From Diplonema papillatum (Eukaryota; Euglenozoa; Diplonemea; Diplonemida; Diplonemidae), in assembly GCA_030068145.1 (NCBI GenBank), contig JAPJBO010000576.1, positions 62,001-126,000 of the forward strand: a stretch of DNA of 64,000 nucleotides. Direction: 5' to 3'. The notes under the pieces were generated by a model. The model did no database searches. It was not told the origin of the DNA and worked only from the letters and a program-made list of their open reading frames with translations. Positions 1 through 29,124 of the stretch are shown here, piece after piece. The first letter of the stretch is position 1. Each line of letters starts with the position of its first letter. A program made the position numbers and the translations under genes.

Positions 1-552
1 GTCTAGGGGAAGGGATGTAGCCATATTTGTACAGTTTAACTATGACGAGCCAAGTTTGTGTCGTGATTTTTGTAAGAACCTTGCGGTTCAAACCTGAGCT
101 AAGCGACGCCCGTCCTCGGTCAAGAACTCGAACAGTGCAGACAAAAACATAGTCGAATCGAGAGTCGACCGCAGTACTGGGCTGCAGAAACTCTCAATGC
201 AAGTAGAATATGACTCATGCACGTTGGGTGCAGTCTTTACAAACTAAAGGTGCCGCGCGGCGCTTCTCGCGCAGTTGATACGCGAAGAAGTTCACACTGG
301 GCAGCATGCAAAGAAAGGTAGAGTCGGAGCTAGCACACAAGCGCCCCATTGTAGTTAACCGTCTCTACGGCACTGGAGTGTCTCAGCGAGAAAATGCTGT
401 TTCACGAGACGAGGAAGGTGCAGAGTGAGACCAGCTCTCCTCAGAGAGATGGCGGGATCTCTTCGCGCCTTCACCGCGAAACCGCTTTTTGCCTTTGACA
501 GGAGGGACGTGGCCTTCCGCGGCGCGCCGAATCTAGATCAAACGAGACAAAG
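1..552. other. 3' flank of the ataxin-2 gene, no gene seen
   Basis: No open frame here shows a recognisable domain. The plus-strand frame at 425-676 overlaps the antisense of the last ataxin-2 exon. I see no RNA gene and no clear repeat. The stretch is downstream of the ataxin-2 stop on the minus strand, so it may hold 3' UTR. Confidence 0.4.
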
Positions 553-14769
<14,217 letters not shown>

Positions 14770-16179
14770 ATTTTGCAACTTCTGGTTTTGCGCGAAACGA
14801 AAACGGCAGAGTCCTCTACGCGATCGCCCTTGTCGAAGAGCTTAGCGCTCCCCCACACCCACCCCGCGTCAATTTCTTCCTTGACTATATCTCCTTAGGA
14901 GGGTGGAGATTTACTTCAAATGTTTCGACAGACCACTGCCCCGCAATGCATGTTTGATGCTAGTATGCTAACATCAAGACTTGCAGTTTACTGAGGGAAT
15001 TGGCACATCGGATCGTTCAACTTGCTTGATAATAAACCATCAGCAGGTAGGCCGCAGTTCGTGATGAAGGAAAAATCAATTTTCCATCCTCCCTTGCCCC
15101 GGTGATCGTCCTGGTAGGCGTTGATACGCCCAAACCATTCTTTTCATCCCGACTGACCGATCAAGCAGAAGACAGGAAGAGTTCGTGACAATTCTTCTTC
15201 GACGTCTCAGGTTGGTAGCCGGCGGCATGCTTCACACGGACCACCGTTGGTTGCGGCATCCATGGTGTTGTCGCACGGCATGCGGTCGGCTGCAGTCCAT
15301 GCAAATTGCAACGGGTAGACCGTCGACTGGTGCCGACATGTGGGCCCTCATTTGTTCCCGAGTCGGTTGCAGACTGCCCTCTTGCCCTAGGGACTTTGCC
15401 GTGTGAGAGTGACCTTCGGTCAGTGTTCGACGTCGGCGCTAAGGAAAGGCGCCTCTCACCTGTCGTCATATGTCGGATATAGTACATACTACGCAAGTTG
15501 GAAGCCTTCGTTGCTGAGAAGCGACAGACGCCACGCGGGGACGCGGCGGCAAGTGGCCGGGCGGTTGTGGGGTACAGGTTTTCGTTTGCGTTCTCAAATA
15601 TCGGTGGTACAACGGTAACTAGCTTGCTTCCAGGCCCTTTCGGGTGTCATTGCGTGTTGTTGAAAAATAGAGCACATGCCAAAGAGCCGAGGGGAGGGGG
15701 TGTTCTTCGGACCGCTACACGACTCTTCGGTAAGAAACGTCGAGCCGACAGAGCGAATAACGTAAAACCCCGATCGATCCCATGCAATAAGAGGGGATCC
15801 CAGAGTACGCGAAGGTGTTACTCGAATTCCTGTTCTGACGCCCCGCAATTAACACACAGCCCCCAGGAGGTGCAGCCGACTATTCCCTGCGGGGTTGGCA
15901 CACTTCCAAGAATAGTCGAGAGTCGTCGCAGCTCTTGACAGAAGACGTAATAAGATAGTTGTACTCTTCGCCTTTCTTTTCACGAACCCGGATCGGTCCT
16001 GCTGTAGGGTACGCTACGTTTTCCGATTCCCCCAATCAGGAACAGCACACAGCTACTCCCTGCGGGATTGGCGTGCTTGGAAGCAATCTACCGCTTCGGT
16101 CCTCCTGTGCAGACGCCGCTGCTCGGAACGTTGAAGGGCGTGAGACGTGCAGCAATGTGCTGTTTGAGAGCGGTAAGGG
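14770..16179. other. Upstream region of the ataxin-2 gene
   Basis: This should hold the ataxin-2 promoter and 5' UTR on the minus strand, but no core promoter element is recognisable. Copies of dispersed family R2 lie at about 15850-15915 and 15955-16085. No gene is seen. Confidence 0.4.
15955..16085 (+). repeat. Dispersed repeat family R2, copy 1
   Basis: Landmarks are ACTCTTCGCCTTTCTTTTCA, then CGGTCCTGCT, then ACTCCCTGCGGGATTGG. They recur in the same order at 25737-25870 and 30430-30570. A fragment holding only the TATTCCCTGCGGGGTTGGCA end is at about 15880-15915. Confidence 0.75.
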
Positions 16180-16350
16180 TTACACGTCGGGGCTCAGCAG
16201 GAGGAAAAGCACGAGGAGGTAAAACATCGAAGTCGCGAGCGAGTATTCTGCGAACGTGAGGTCGACGGCCATGCTCGAAAGCGCCGCCGGAACGCCGAGG
16301 ATGCAAAGGCAGGTGACGAAGAGGAAGGCGCACTTGTCAAGGTGACGCAT
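16180..16350 (-). CDS. Small two-helix membrane protein, 56 residues, unrecognised
   Basis: ATG at 16350-16348 opens a 57-codon frame ending in TAA. The product has a short basic N-terminus (MRHLDK), a hydrophobic segment (residues 7-28, CAFLFVTCLCILGVPAALSS), a short polar loop with D30 and E35, a second hydrophobic segment (residues 38-53, SLATSMFYLLVLFLLL) and the tail SPDV. Codon use is strongly G/C-ending, like the sterol reductase next door and unlike surrounding non-coding DNA. That is the main reason to believe it. I recognise no family. It could also be a terminal exon of a longer gene reading from the 3' side. Confidence 0.5.
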   Translation of the reverse strand: MRHLDKCAFLFVTCLCILGVPAALSSMAVDLTFAEYSLATSMFYLLVLFLLLSPDV

Positions 16351-16429
16351 CGCACCGAGCGCCGGCCACCATCAACGGGCAGGCGGCTTCGTATCCTCGG
16401 GGTTTATCTTACTCGGAACCTGTGACCCA

Positions 16430-16665
16430 GATGTTGTCAGCCGGCAGTTCCGTGGATGAGTCACTTACTCGCGGGCCCCGCCACCAGTAGTGACTGGGCC
16501 AGTAAATTTGACGCCGTCAGTCAGCAGGTTCGCGGAAAAGCGGGCCAGCTACTTGGCGTACGAACTAATGTGCCTGGATACCGTCAGCCACTGGGCCAAT
16601 AAGTCTGACGCCGGCAGTCAGCTATTTGACGTATGAACCGATGTGCCTGGATGCCGTCAGTCGGC
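16430..16665 (+). repeat. Degenerate local tandem repeat, unit about 105 bp
   Basis: ACTGGGCCA followed by GACGCCGTCAGTCAGC or GACGCCGGCAGTCAGC, then a GCGTACGAAC or GACGTATGAAC block and ATGTGCCTGGAT, occurs twice. Partial versions lie on both sides. Confidence 0.6.
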
Positions 16666-17744
16666 AGTTCCACGAACCTGCTGACTGCTGGTTCGTCAGA
16701 TGGAGATAGTACAGACTTCGGGTCTGTGCATAACCGTAGTCGCGGCTGTTGGCGTACAGAGGTTGGAACGGGCGGACCGAGGAATGCGTGCAGGATCGTC
16801 GCCGCCCTCTCCCGATACTCGCCAGGCGCAGAGCTTTGCACCTTCTTCACAAACGTATCGGGGGGGTCCGTCGCGTAACGACTTACATACTTGAAACCTG
16901 TGATGGCAGTCCTGCTGGGACTCGATTTCAGAGTCGTAGTTTCACGATGCAAACTACGCAGGGCATAGGCTTTTCGGAGTTTTGGATCCACGCAAACATG
17001 ACAAAATTGGAAACTTCTCCAGACCCAGAACATTTGAGGCCGGGGTCCCGCTCCGATGGGCCTGAAAAAGCACTGCATTCAAGATTGTGGCAGGAAGTGC
17101 CGGCAGGGGTTTGGTCGCATTCACTACCACGACGGGGTCCAGGGTAAGTGGCCCAACGAACATCTTGGACGGTGCTGTCAACGGACTGTAGACTAGATAC
17201 AGCTTGTGTACGCATAGGTTGCGCTAAAAGTAAACAAAAAATCGGGAGCAAGAATTTAGGAAAAGGTCAGCGGTGCTGCCAATGTGAAGAGCGTGGAGCC
17301 AAGCAGGAAGTAAGGACGGTACGTTTGGAAAGAGCACACGGTTTGTACAGGAAACACCCAACTGATGCGTTGTACGCCCGTCGACGTTTCCGGCACAAGG
17401 TCAAGTGTACGAGATTAAAAGACAAAAAAGGCGGAGATGTGTGTGCGCTGCAGGCCCACCTCGCTCTCTTCGCCGAGTTGACGCCAAAGTGTACCGCGGA
17501 AAGACTCAGGACTACCGACACTGGCAGGACTCTCCGATTGGCATTTCGACCTACCCGACAAAAGGAGTGTACGTTCGCAGAAGAGCACACTGGTGCACCG
17601 GATTGACAGAAGCCAGAGTGTGCCAAGGAACGATTCGATACCGCCAGGTGAACTATAAAAAAAACTGAGGACGCCCATGGTTTGCACAGGTTTTCCCGCG
17701 TTGGGAGTACACGACGCGGGAGCAGGAGATGTGTTGCATCGCGT
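16666..17744. other. No gene recognised
   Basis: Several frames of 70-150 codons are open on both strands. None shows a domain, and they overlap one another as mutual shadows. Confidence 0.4.
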
Positions 17745-17815
17745 ACGTGTTTCAGGTGAGGTTGCAAATGGGCGATACGATACAACGGCCTTTTCGAGCC
17801 GGACGCGTCTTTTCT
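17745..17815 (-). pseudogene. Relic of sterol reductase terminal segment, copy 4
   Basis: It starts at a conserved acceptor (CTACTTTCCAG|AGAAAAGACGCG) and matches only the first part of copy 3 (the GCCCATTTGCAA block). The C-terminal coding part is absent. Confidence 0.6.
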
Positions 17816-17905
17816 CTGGAAAGTAGGTAGGCTCAACACCGAACAGAGTATTTTGTCTACGTCCTTTCTTGGCGATATCGTAGTTTCACAAGTATAGTAT
17901 CAGAA

Positions 17906-18058
17906 CTACACGACGTACGGGCAGAAGATGTAAGGCGCCCGCTTTCTGTACTCGTTCCACACCGCGCAGCCGTACTTGCGCGTGCCCAGGAAACTCCGCA
18001 GGTACGGTTTGCAAATGGGCGACACAGCGGCCTTTTTCGGACCGGACGCGTCGCTTCT
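17906..18058 (-). pseudogene. Sterol reductase terminal segment, copy 3
   Basis: Open for 50 codons from CTTTTCCAG|AGAAGC to TAG. It keeps only the last 23 residues of the reductase (KYGCAVWNEYRKRAPYIFCP and the end) after a large internal deletion. The spacer 3' of its stop matches the spacer 3' of the full gene and of copy 2, so the duplicated unit includes the 3' flank. Confidence 0.75.
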
Positions 18059-18156
18059 CTGGAAAAGTAGGCAGGCTCAACACAGAACCACAGAACATGG
18101 TATTTTTCCTACATCCTTTCTTGGCGCATGGTGTTTTTAAAACTATAGTGTCAGAA

Positions 18157-18483
18157 CTACACGACGTACGGGCAGAGGATGTACGGCACACGCTTCCTGT
18201 ACTCGTTCCACACCGCGCGGCCGTACTTGCGTATGCACAGCTCGTCGTCGCGCATCGCCCAATGGAGGAGGAGCACGGCGAAGTAGAAGTAAGGCACGAC
18301 GCTGTCCTTTCCGCACAGGATCCACCAGCCGTGACCCTGCAGCCAATCGCCGGTGTAGTTGATCTTCCGGGCAGCCCCCCACCAGCCGGAGACGAGCAGG
18401 TCGCGCCCGGGAACCCCGGTCGGCATGGTCTGCAGGTGCGCGACGGCAGGGTCCTTCGGGTTCGTGCGAGACGTGTCGTTTCT
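18157..18483 (-). pseudogene. Sterol reductase terminal segment, copy 2
   Basis: 108 codons are open from an acceptor-like ACTTTTTCCAG|AGAAAC to TAG. It is nearly identical to the last third of the reductase (TNPKDPAVAHLQTMPTGVPG onward), with an in-frame loss of three residues (PIY) and a few substitutions (such as GLGWSM to GHGWWI). It has no start and cannot be an enzyme by itself. It could serve as an alternative terminal exon or be a relic. Confidence 0.8.
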
Positions 18484-18577
18484 CTGGAAAAAGTAGATAG
18501 GCTCAACACCGAACATAGTATTTTGTCGACATCCTTCCTTGGCGCATGGTGTTTTTTTACAACTAAGGTGTCCAGTT

Positions 18578-19867
18578 CTACACGACGTACGGGCAGAAGA
18601 TGTACGGCACCCGCTTCCTGTACTCGTTCCACACCGCGCGGCCGTACTTGCGCGTGCACAACTCGTCGTCGCGCATCGCCCGATGGATGAGGAGCACGGC
18701 GAAGTAGATGGGGTAGAAGTAAGGCACGACGCTGTCCTTCCCGCAAAGCATCGACCAGCCGAGACCTTGCAGCCAATCGCCGGTGTAGTTGATCTTCCGG
18801 GCAGCCCCCCACCAGCCGGAGACGAGCAGGTCGCGCCCGGGAACCCCGGTCGGCATGGTCTGCAGGTGCGCGACGGCAGGGTCCTTCGGATTCGTGCGGA
18901 ACGCGTCTTTTTCGCTGTTCGAGAGGCGGAAGACGACGAACCCGGCGAGGCTGACGGCGAAAAGGAACAACGCGAGACCGGAGGACAAATTCGGGTCGTG
19001 GTCCACCAAATACCGGGCGTGCAGAGTGTACGTAAACGGAACCCAGGCCAGGTCTCCGAAAGCCAGCATGTACCCGAAGCCGTCGGAGGTGATGTCCATC
19101 GTGGTGAGGATGGCCTTCTCGTTGTAAAGCGCGTCCCAAATGTACAACCCCTCCCCGACAACAATAAACAGCATCGACCAAGACACCGAACCGTGCACTT
19201 TGTACTGCGCCTGCGCCATCGCGATGTTGACCACGCACCAGCCGATGAGCCCCGGGCGCAGCTCGCAGAACTCCTTGATGTCGAAGGACCCGACGCGGGG
19301 ATTCAGCTCCCGCCCGACGAAGAAGTCGTAGACGGCGTTTCCGGTCGTACCCCCAGGAGCGAGCAAAGCCTCGTCCGGGCCTGATCGGAACGACCGAAGG
19401 TAAACCCACACGGACAAAAGCAGCGAAACGACGAAGCTCGCGAAGGCGAGCTGCAGGTACCGATCGTAGATGAAGGTCAGGTCCACGAACAAAAGGGGGA
19501 CGATCGACACCCAGAAGGCCGAGTGGCCGCTGATTCGGTACTGCAGTCGGTCGGCAGGCCGCGCCTTCGCCGGCGCGTCCGGCAGGACAACACCGCTCAC
19601 GATCGTCGCCGGGAGAACACGCTCCAAGACGACCTGGAAGATGCACCACCCTACAACCGCTGCGAACGCCTCGGCGGACACGAAGTCCGCGGGGCTCGGC
19701 AGCGCAAAGGACGCGACACCGCTTACGTCAACGCCTTCGACGCACTGCGTCTTGTTGCACGCCACGTACAGAACCGCGATGACCAGCGGCAGGCTCACCG
19801 TCGTGGCCAACGCGCCGGGCGGGCCGCCGAACTCATAGTGGGGCGCCGGCTTGGCTTCTTTTGCCAT
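18578..19867 (-). CDS. ERG24: Delta(14)-sterol reductase (C-14 reductase, ERG24/LBR/TM7SF2 family)
   Basis: NADPH-dependent reduction of the C14-C15 double bond in sterol synthesis, at the endoplasmic reticulum membrane. The frame is intronless, 429 residues from ATG at 19867, close to the usual 430-450. Multiple hydrophobic segments are spread from residue about 20 onward. Family signatures are all present: YDFFVGRELNPR, FDIKEFCELRPGLIGW, the LTTMDITSDGFGYMLAFGDL stretch, LVSGWWGAARKINYTGDW, and a C-terminus with YRKRVPYIFCP. GELNPR- and FCELRPG-type motifs favour C-14 over C-24(28) or 7-dehydrocholesterol reductases. Three truncated copies of the last segment follow 3'. Its upstream flank is also tandemly duplicated. 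Confidence 0.93.
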   Translation of the reverse strand: MAKEAKPAPHYEFGGPPGALATTVSLPLVIAVLYVACNKTQCVEGVDVSGVASFALPSPADFVSAEAFAAVVGWCIFQVVLERVLPATIVSGVVLPDAPAKARPADRLQYRISGHSAFWVSIVPLLFVDLTFIYDRYLQLAFASFVVSLLLSVWVYLRSFRSGPDEALLAPGGTTGNAVYDFFVGRELNPRVGSFDIKEFCELRPGLIGWCVVNIAMAQAQYKVHGSVSWSMLFIVVGEGLYIWDALYNEKAILTTMDITSDGFGYMLAFGDLAWVPFTYTLHARYLVDHDPNLSSGLALFLFAVSLAGFVVFRLSNSEKDAFRTNPKDPAVAHLQTMPTGVPGRDLLVSGWWGAARKINYTGDWLQGLGWSMLCGKDSVVPYFYPIYFAVLLIHRAMRDDELCTRKYGRAVWNEYRKRVPYIFCPYVV

Positions 19868-19889
19868 CGGGGGCGGCTGAGAGGATTCC

Positions 19890-20290
19890 TGCTCGTAAGT
19901 GGCGATCTTTTCTTGGCAACAGGGTTCAAAGATCTCCCCCCCCGAGGCCTTTTTTTCGCTGGCCGGTCTTCGCTCGTGGGTCGAGATAAGGTATGGCGAG
20001 GCACATTATTGGCTTGGTTTGTCGCCGTGACACATGCTCGTAAGTGGCGATATTTTCTTAGCAACAGGGTACAAAGACCTCCCCCCGAGGCCTTCATAAA
20101 GAAGTTCTTTCAGATGTTTAAGCGAAAGCGTTGGCTCATAAGACCATCTCTTGAAAGAGGCATAATCTTTATGCCTGTTTCCACCAAAGATGGCCAGTTT
20201 TCGCTCGTGGGTCGAGATAAGGTATGGCGAGGCACATTATTGGCTTAGTTTGTCGTCGAGACACAGACCGAGCGGATTCCTGCTCGTAGG
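19890..20290 (+). repeat. Tandem duplication in the sterol reductase 5' flank
   Basis: Two units share GCTCGTAAGTGGCGAT, TTGGCAACAGGG or TTAGCAACAGGG, CCCCCCGAGGCC, and then the TCGTGGGTCGAGATAAGGTA block followed by GCGAGGCACATTATTGGCTT. A decayed third unit is at about 20540-20640. The unit likely includes the reductase promoter zone. Confidence 0.8.
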
Positions 20291-20854
20291 GTTCGAAGAA
20301 CCCGAGGCGAATCGAATCGGCTCAGACGAAAAGCCGTACTGCTAACTCTGGCGCCGAACTGCGCTCGCCTGTCTTTCGTGGATATCGAAGACAATTCGCA
20401 TCTGTTGTTGGGCCAGCCGTTTCAGTAGTTAATGAGCTGGATCGACGCTGCTACCTTTAAAGAACCCCCACGCTGGAAGACACTTCTGCCTAGACCGTCC
20501 CACGGGTAGCGGCCGTGTTCCGGCTCATTGTTTTGCTGACCTAGTTCGCCCGTGTGTCGATATTAGGAATGGCGAGGCACGCTTTTTGCGTTGATTTCAC
20601 ACGACCGAGAGGCCTCCTGGTCCGTGTGACTTCTCTTGGGCATGGGGTAAAGAGTCAGAGGCTGCCACTTACTTGGTTTTCCCATGGAAGTAGTGGCTCA
20701 CTCGATGCAGCACGAGAGCAGAACGCACATCAACAGAAAGAAAAAAGGGCGAGTCAAGGGAGTGCGGTCGAGCGGGGAGCAGGCGAGTTAGTGAAAGAAG
20801 CAGAGGATAAGTATGGGTACAATGGTTGGCTAGCCCTGCCTGCAAGCATCCAGC
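20291..20854. other. No gene recognised
   Basis: Contains the decayed flank repeat at about 20540-20640 and otherwise only short frames. Confidence 0.4.
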
Positions 20855-22779
20855 ACAACGCTGCGAGCACGATGAGCTGCGGGGGCTAATGCGCTCAGCC
20901 GCGGAGAGAGGTCGTGCTTGGATACTAAAAAGTTGCCCTGGACGAATCAATGTGTTATCGGGCCCCGACAAAGAACTTGTAAGGTCGAGCGCTGAGAATC
21001 AGGTCCATCGGTGCTTGACAAGGCACAAGCCGGCCCCGTCTATCAGGTTCATCTTAATGTTGCCGCGCGGAATCATGGGTGCTTTTTGCGGGTTGTCCAT
21101 CCTCAGGAAGGAAGGGAAAGGACGCAACGCGACCGCGCGAGGACGACGATGCGAATGAGTGCACACGACTCGATACATACGGAGAGGTGGTCGTCTGAGT
21201 GACTAACGCAAGCCGTCGGTATACAGAACAGGCTATCAAGAGAGTGGATGGACTGGCTTTGAGCAATGTTTCTGCGTAAACCCATTCATGCTCAGCTGTC
21301 GTGCGCCCGGTAGCCGGGCGCATGCAAAGTCTGGGTTTGCTGCTCGCGGGAAAAACTGGAGCCGCGGGACGGCCTTGTACACGGTCGAGACCAGCCTCAG
21401 AAGCCGGAGATAAACGAGGTTGCGCCCGGGTCACGCCCGAAAAGCGGGTGTTGCTGCGCCAAAAAAAGACGCGTGCAGGTGGACACCCAAAGAATCGAGC
21501 TTCTGAGGCTGTGTAACTTGATTGGAGGTGCTGGGGAGGGGTGCCAGCTTATTCGGTGTATCTGGGGGGATCGGTGCTACGTTGCGAGTATGGCCATGAG
21601 CTCGTTGGCGAGGGGCAGACTGATGCGTTCAGGTGCGGAGATGGGTCGCGCTTGGATGCTGCCCAAGAGGGACTGGGACTTCGTGTGGTCCTTGCACCGA
21701 ACGAATATATGTCTGGCTCCGCGATGAGGTACTCATGGCAATCGTACACTTGCGCATCGGGAGCGTAGCCGCGCACTTTGAGGAGGCATTTGTGCAGCGC
21801 CGGGGCGGGCTCATGCGTCCAGCTGCGGTCACGTTACCTACATAGTGGCTGTATAACCATAGAGGCGTTTACATACGTGGTGTATGCCGTGAGATTAATC
21901 GCGCTTGGATGCTGCTCAAGAGGAACTGGGACTTCCCGTGGTCCTTGCTCTCAAGGTCACTGAGCGAATATATGCCTGGCTTACTAATGGCAATCGTGCG
22001 CTTGCGCATCGGGGGCGTAGCCGCGCACGTTGAGGAGGCATTTGTGCAGCGCCGGGTCCTTCACGATGTCGTTGACAAAGTCGGGCGCTGCGATGCAGAT
22101 CGTGTACGCCTTGAAATCCCAGCGCAGGACAATGCGGTGTTACGTTGCGAGTACGGCCATGAGCTCATTGGCGAGGGGTGGGCCGATGCGTTCAGCTGCG
22201 GAGATGAGCCGCGCTTGGAAGAGGGACTGGAACTGCGCGTGATCCTTGCTCTGGATGAGGGCGAGGTCAGATGTCGGGCTCCGCGATGAGGTACTCATGG
22301 CAATCATGCGGTCACATCGGGAGCGTAGCCGCGCACCCTGAGGAGGTTTGTGCAGCGCCGGGTCCTTGCTCACGATGTCGTTGAGAAAGTCAGGCGCTGC
22401 GATGCAGACCTTGTACGCCTCGAAAATCCAGCGCAGGACATGGCGGTGTTACTTTGCGAGTATGGCCATGAGCTCGTTGGCGAGGGGCGGGCTGATGCGT
22501 TCGGCTGCGGAGATGAGCCGCGCTTGGATGCTGCTCAAGAGGGACTGGAACTGCGCGTGATCGTTGCTCTGGATGAGGGCGAGGTCACTGAGCGAGTAGA
22601 TGTCGGGCTCCGCGATGAGGTACTCATGGCAATCATGCGGTCACATCGGGAGCGTAGCCGCGCACCTTGAGGAGGCATTTGTGCAACACCGGGTCCTTGC
22701 TCACGGTGTCGTTGAGAAAGTCGAGCGCCGCGATGCAGACCTTGTACGCCGGGAAATTCCAGCGCAGGACATGGCGGTG
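20855..22779 (-). pseudogene. Tandem truncated copies of a Rubicon-homology exon
   Basis: Head-to-tail copies of part of the exon at 22780-23349 follow it without spacer. The marker ATCGGGAGCGTAGCCGCGCA (plus strand) occurs at about 22977 (true exon), 22644 and 22316, and with slight changes at about 22007 and 21758. A further fragment (GCGCTCAGCCGCGGAG) lies at about 20888. All copies lack the segment coding VQALNPNLYAKVPRLKETRE and its continuation, joined at the same point, so one deleted copy was amplified. Small deletions shift the frame. The two nearest units are about 333 and 308 bp. Confidence 0.85.
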
Positions 22780-27566
<4,787 letters not shown>

Positions 27567-27668
27567 GTACTGCGGCCCGCGCGTGCCGGTTGGCCGGCTT
27601 CGCGCGCTTTGTCTTCTTTTTGTACCCCCTCCCCTTCCCTGCAGTCGTGTTTTTCGCCGATCCCGCAT

Positions 27669-28013
27669 GGGTGAACAGTTTGGTGCATTTCGACCTTTTT
27701 CTTATTCATTGGGGAGGACCTGCACCGTCATCTTCTGCCCCCCACGGGCAGTCTTGCTCTCCTGGAACGAGTCGTCAACCGGGTCCATTGGGTCTATTGG
27801 GTCCAGGTTGAAACCGAGGCCGCAGGGGTACCACGTGCTTTGACGTGCAGCAGTTGCCTTCCTGCGTCTGTTGCCCTCGTAGAACTCCCACGTCTACGCA
27901 ACTACAGTAGTCGGTCGGAAGTGAACGTTAATGAGACTCATACAGGGTGTGCAATGCAGCCTACTTCCATTTTCGTACAGGTACAGACAGCCAGCCATGT
28001 CTTCGCAAGGCCT
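27669..28013. other. Upstream region of the RUN/Rubicon-like gene
   Basis: No gene or repeat recognised. It should include the promoter of the minus-strand gene ending at 27566 or 27668. Confidence 0.4.
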
Positions 28014-28862
28014 CTACACGGTTCCTTTCTTTCTTCCGACCCGGTCAAACATGGATTTACAAAGATCTTTGCATTTTTCCACATGTTTTTCAAAATTAAC
28101 TACTTCTTTTTTACATCTTTGTGTAAAAAAGAAAAAAGAAAGATCTTGAAATTTTGTAAAAAATAGTGACTGTGCGTTGTCCTTGTGAGTGGGGTGTGTG
28201 GTCCTTTTTGAGGTGCATTGCGCCTGCCTCTCCCTTAAGGTTGCAGCCCAAGGAAACCAGCTGTGAGACAAAACTCGGCGCCAGTCTCGTCGGATTGCAC
28301 CAGAAAAGAACTTCACGGGATACAAAACACCCGCCCAACACGAGGCACGCGCCCAAGAATGTGCACGGCCACCGTAGCACCCGGAATCCTTTTTCGGTTC
28401 TGGTAGACTATAACCTAGTCCAGTTTCACATGTAGGTAAGGCAACAGACTGAACAAGCCGACAACGCTTCTCAGCTTGGGTTGATTCGACACACACGCTG
28501 TTCTCTCCACCTTGCTCGCGTTTCCGCTTCATTTCGAAACGGGCAAGTTTGTCTGCTACCTCCGATGCAGTGTCCCTCCACTTCTTTGTGACTAAAGCAC
28601 GTGTCAGAGCATCCTGCAGACACTGCTTCTTACCCCTTCGCATATACATGCGATGGGTTTTGCCATAAAAGAGCTTTGCGATCTCATCGAGGTTACGGTC
28701 CTCAAGATTCATCGGTTTTTCATTTCCCCCGCTCCGGGTTTTTCTCGATCCGTGACTCGGCACCGGGTATTTGCCGCACAATTCAGGCCTGAAACACCCG
28801 GGCGAGGCACTTTTCCGGTCGAAAATGATTTTCGGGGGTTGTTGGTTTTCGGGGTCTATCAT
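28014..28862 (-). CDS. Hypothetical protein, unrecognised
   Basis: The frame is 282 codons from ATG at 28862. The N-terminal half is charged and helical (NLDEIAKLFYGKTHRMYMRR, then TASEVADKLARFEMKRKREQ) and looks protein-like. The C-terminal half becomes Phe/Lys-rich over A/T-rich DNA and is probably not coding. I recognise no family. Its 5' end overlaps the left half of the 26-bp inverted repeat at 28797, so it may be part of a repeat element. A short gene with a missed donor after about residue 150 is another reading. Confidence 0.3.
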   Translation of the reverse strand: MIDPENQQPPKIIFDRKSASPGCFRPELCGKYPVPSHGSRKTRSGGNEKPMNLEDRNLDEIAKLFYGKTHRMYMRRGKKQCLQDALTRALVTKKWRDTASEVADKLARFEMKRKREQGGENSVCVESTQAEKRCRLVQSVALPTCETGLGYSLPEPKKDSGCYGGRAHSWARASCWAGVLYPVKFFSGAIRRDWRRVLSHSWFPWAATLRERQAQCTSKRTTHPTHKDNAQSLFFTKFQDLSFFFFTQRCKKEVVNFEKHVEKCKDLCKSMFDRVGRKKGTV

Positions 28863-29124
28863 GCCCGAAATTTGCGTTTTTTGCAGAGTTTCTCAATAAC
28901 TCGCGGTATTTGGGTCCCCTTGGGTAACGTGAGTCAGTCTACCAGAACTGAGCATCGCCCGAACTTTGCTTCACCCAAACTTTGCTTCACCAGAAGTTAG
29001 CTTCGCCCGAACTTTGCTTTTGCATCACCACAACTTAGCAACTTGGTTTCGCCCGAACTTTGCTGCTTTCCGAACTTTACAAACCCCGTAAATCATTGTC
29101 GACCGGAAAAGTGCCTCGCCCGGG
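28797..29124. repeat. 26-bp perfect inverted repeat
   Basis: 28797-28822 and 29099-29124 are exact reverse complements (CCCGGGCGAGGCACTTTTCC plus GGTCGA). The intervening 276 bp holds repeats of the CGCCCGAACTTTGCTT type. Confidence 0.92.

Noticed and set aside
18157-19649. Alternative minus frames of 335 and 587 codons over the sterol reductase
   Set aside because: Out-of-frame shadows of a GC-rich gene. Only their last part, in the tail copy, has meaning.
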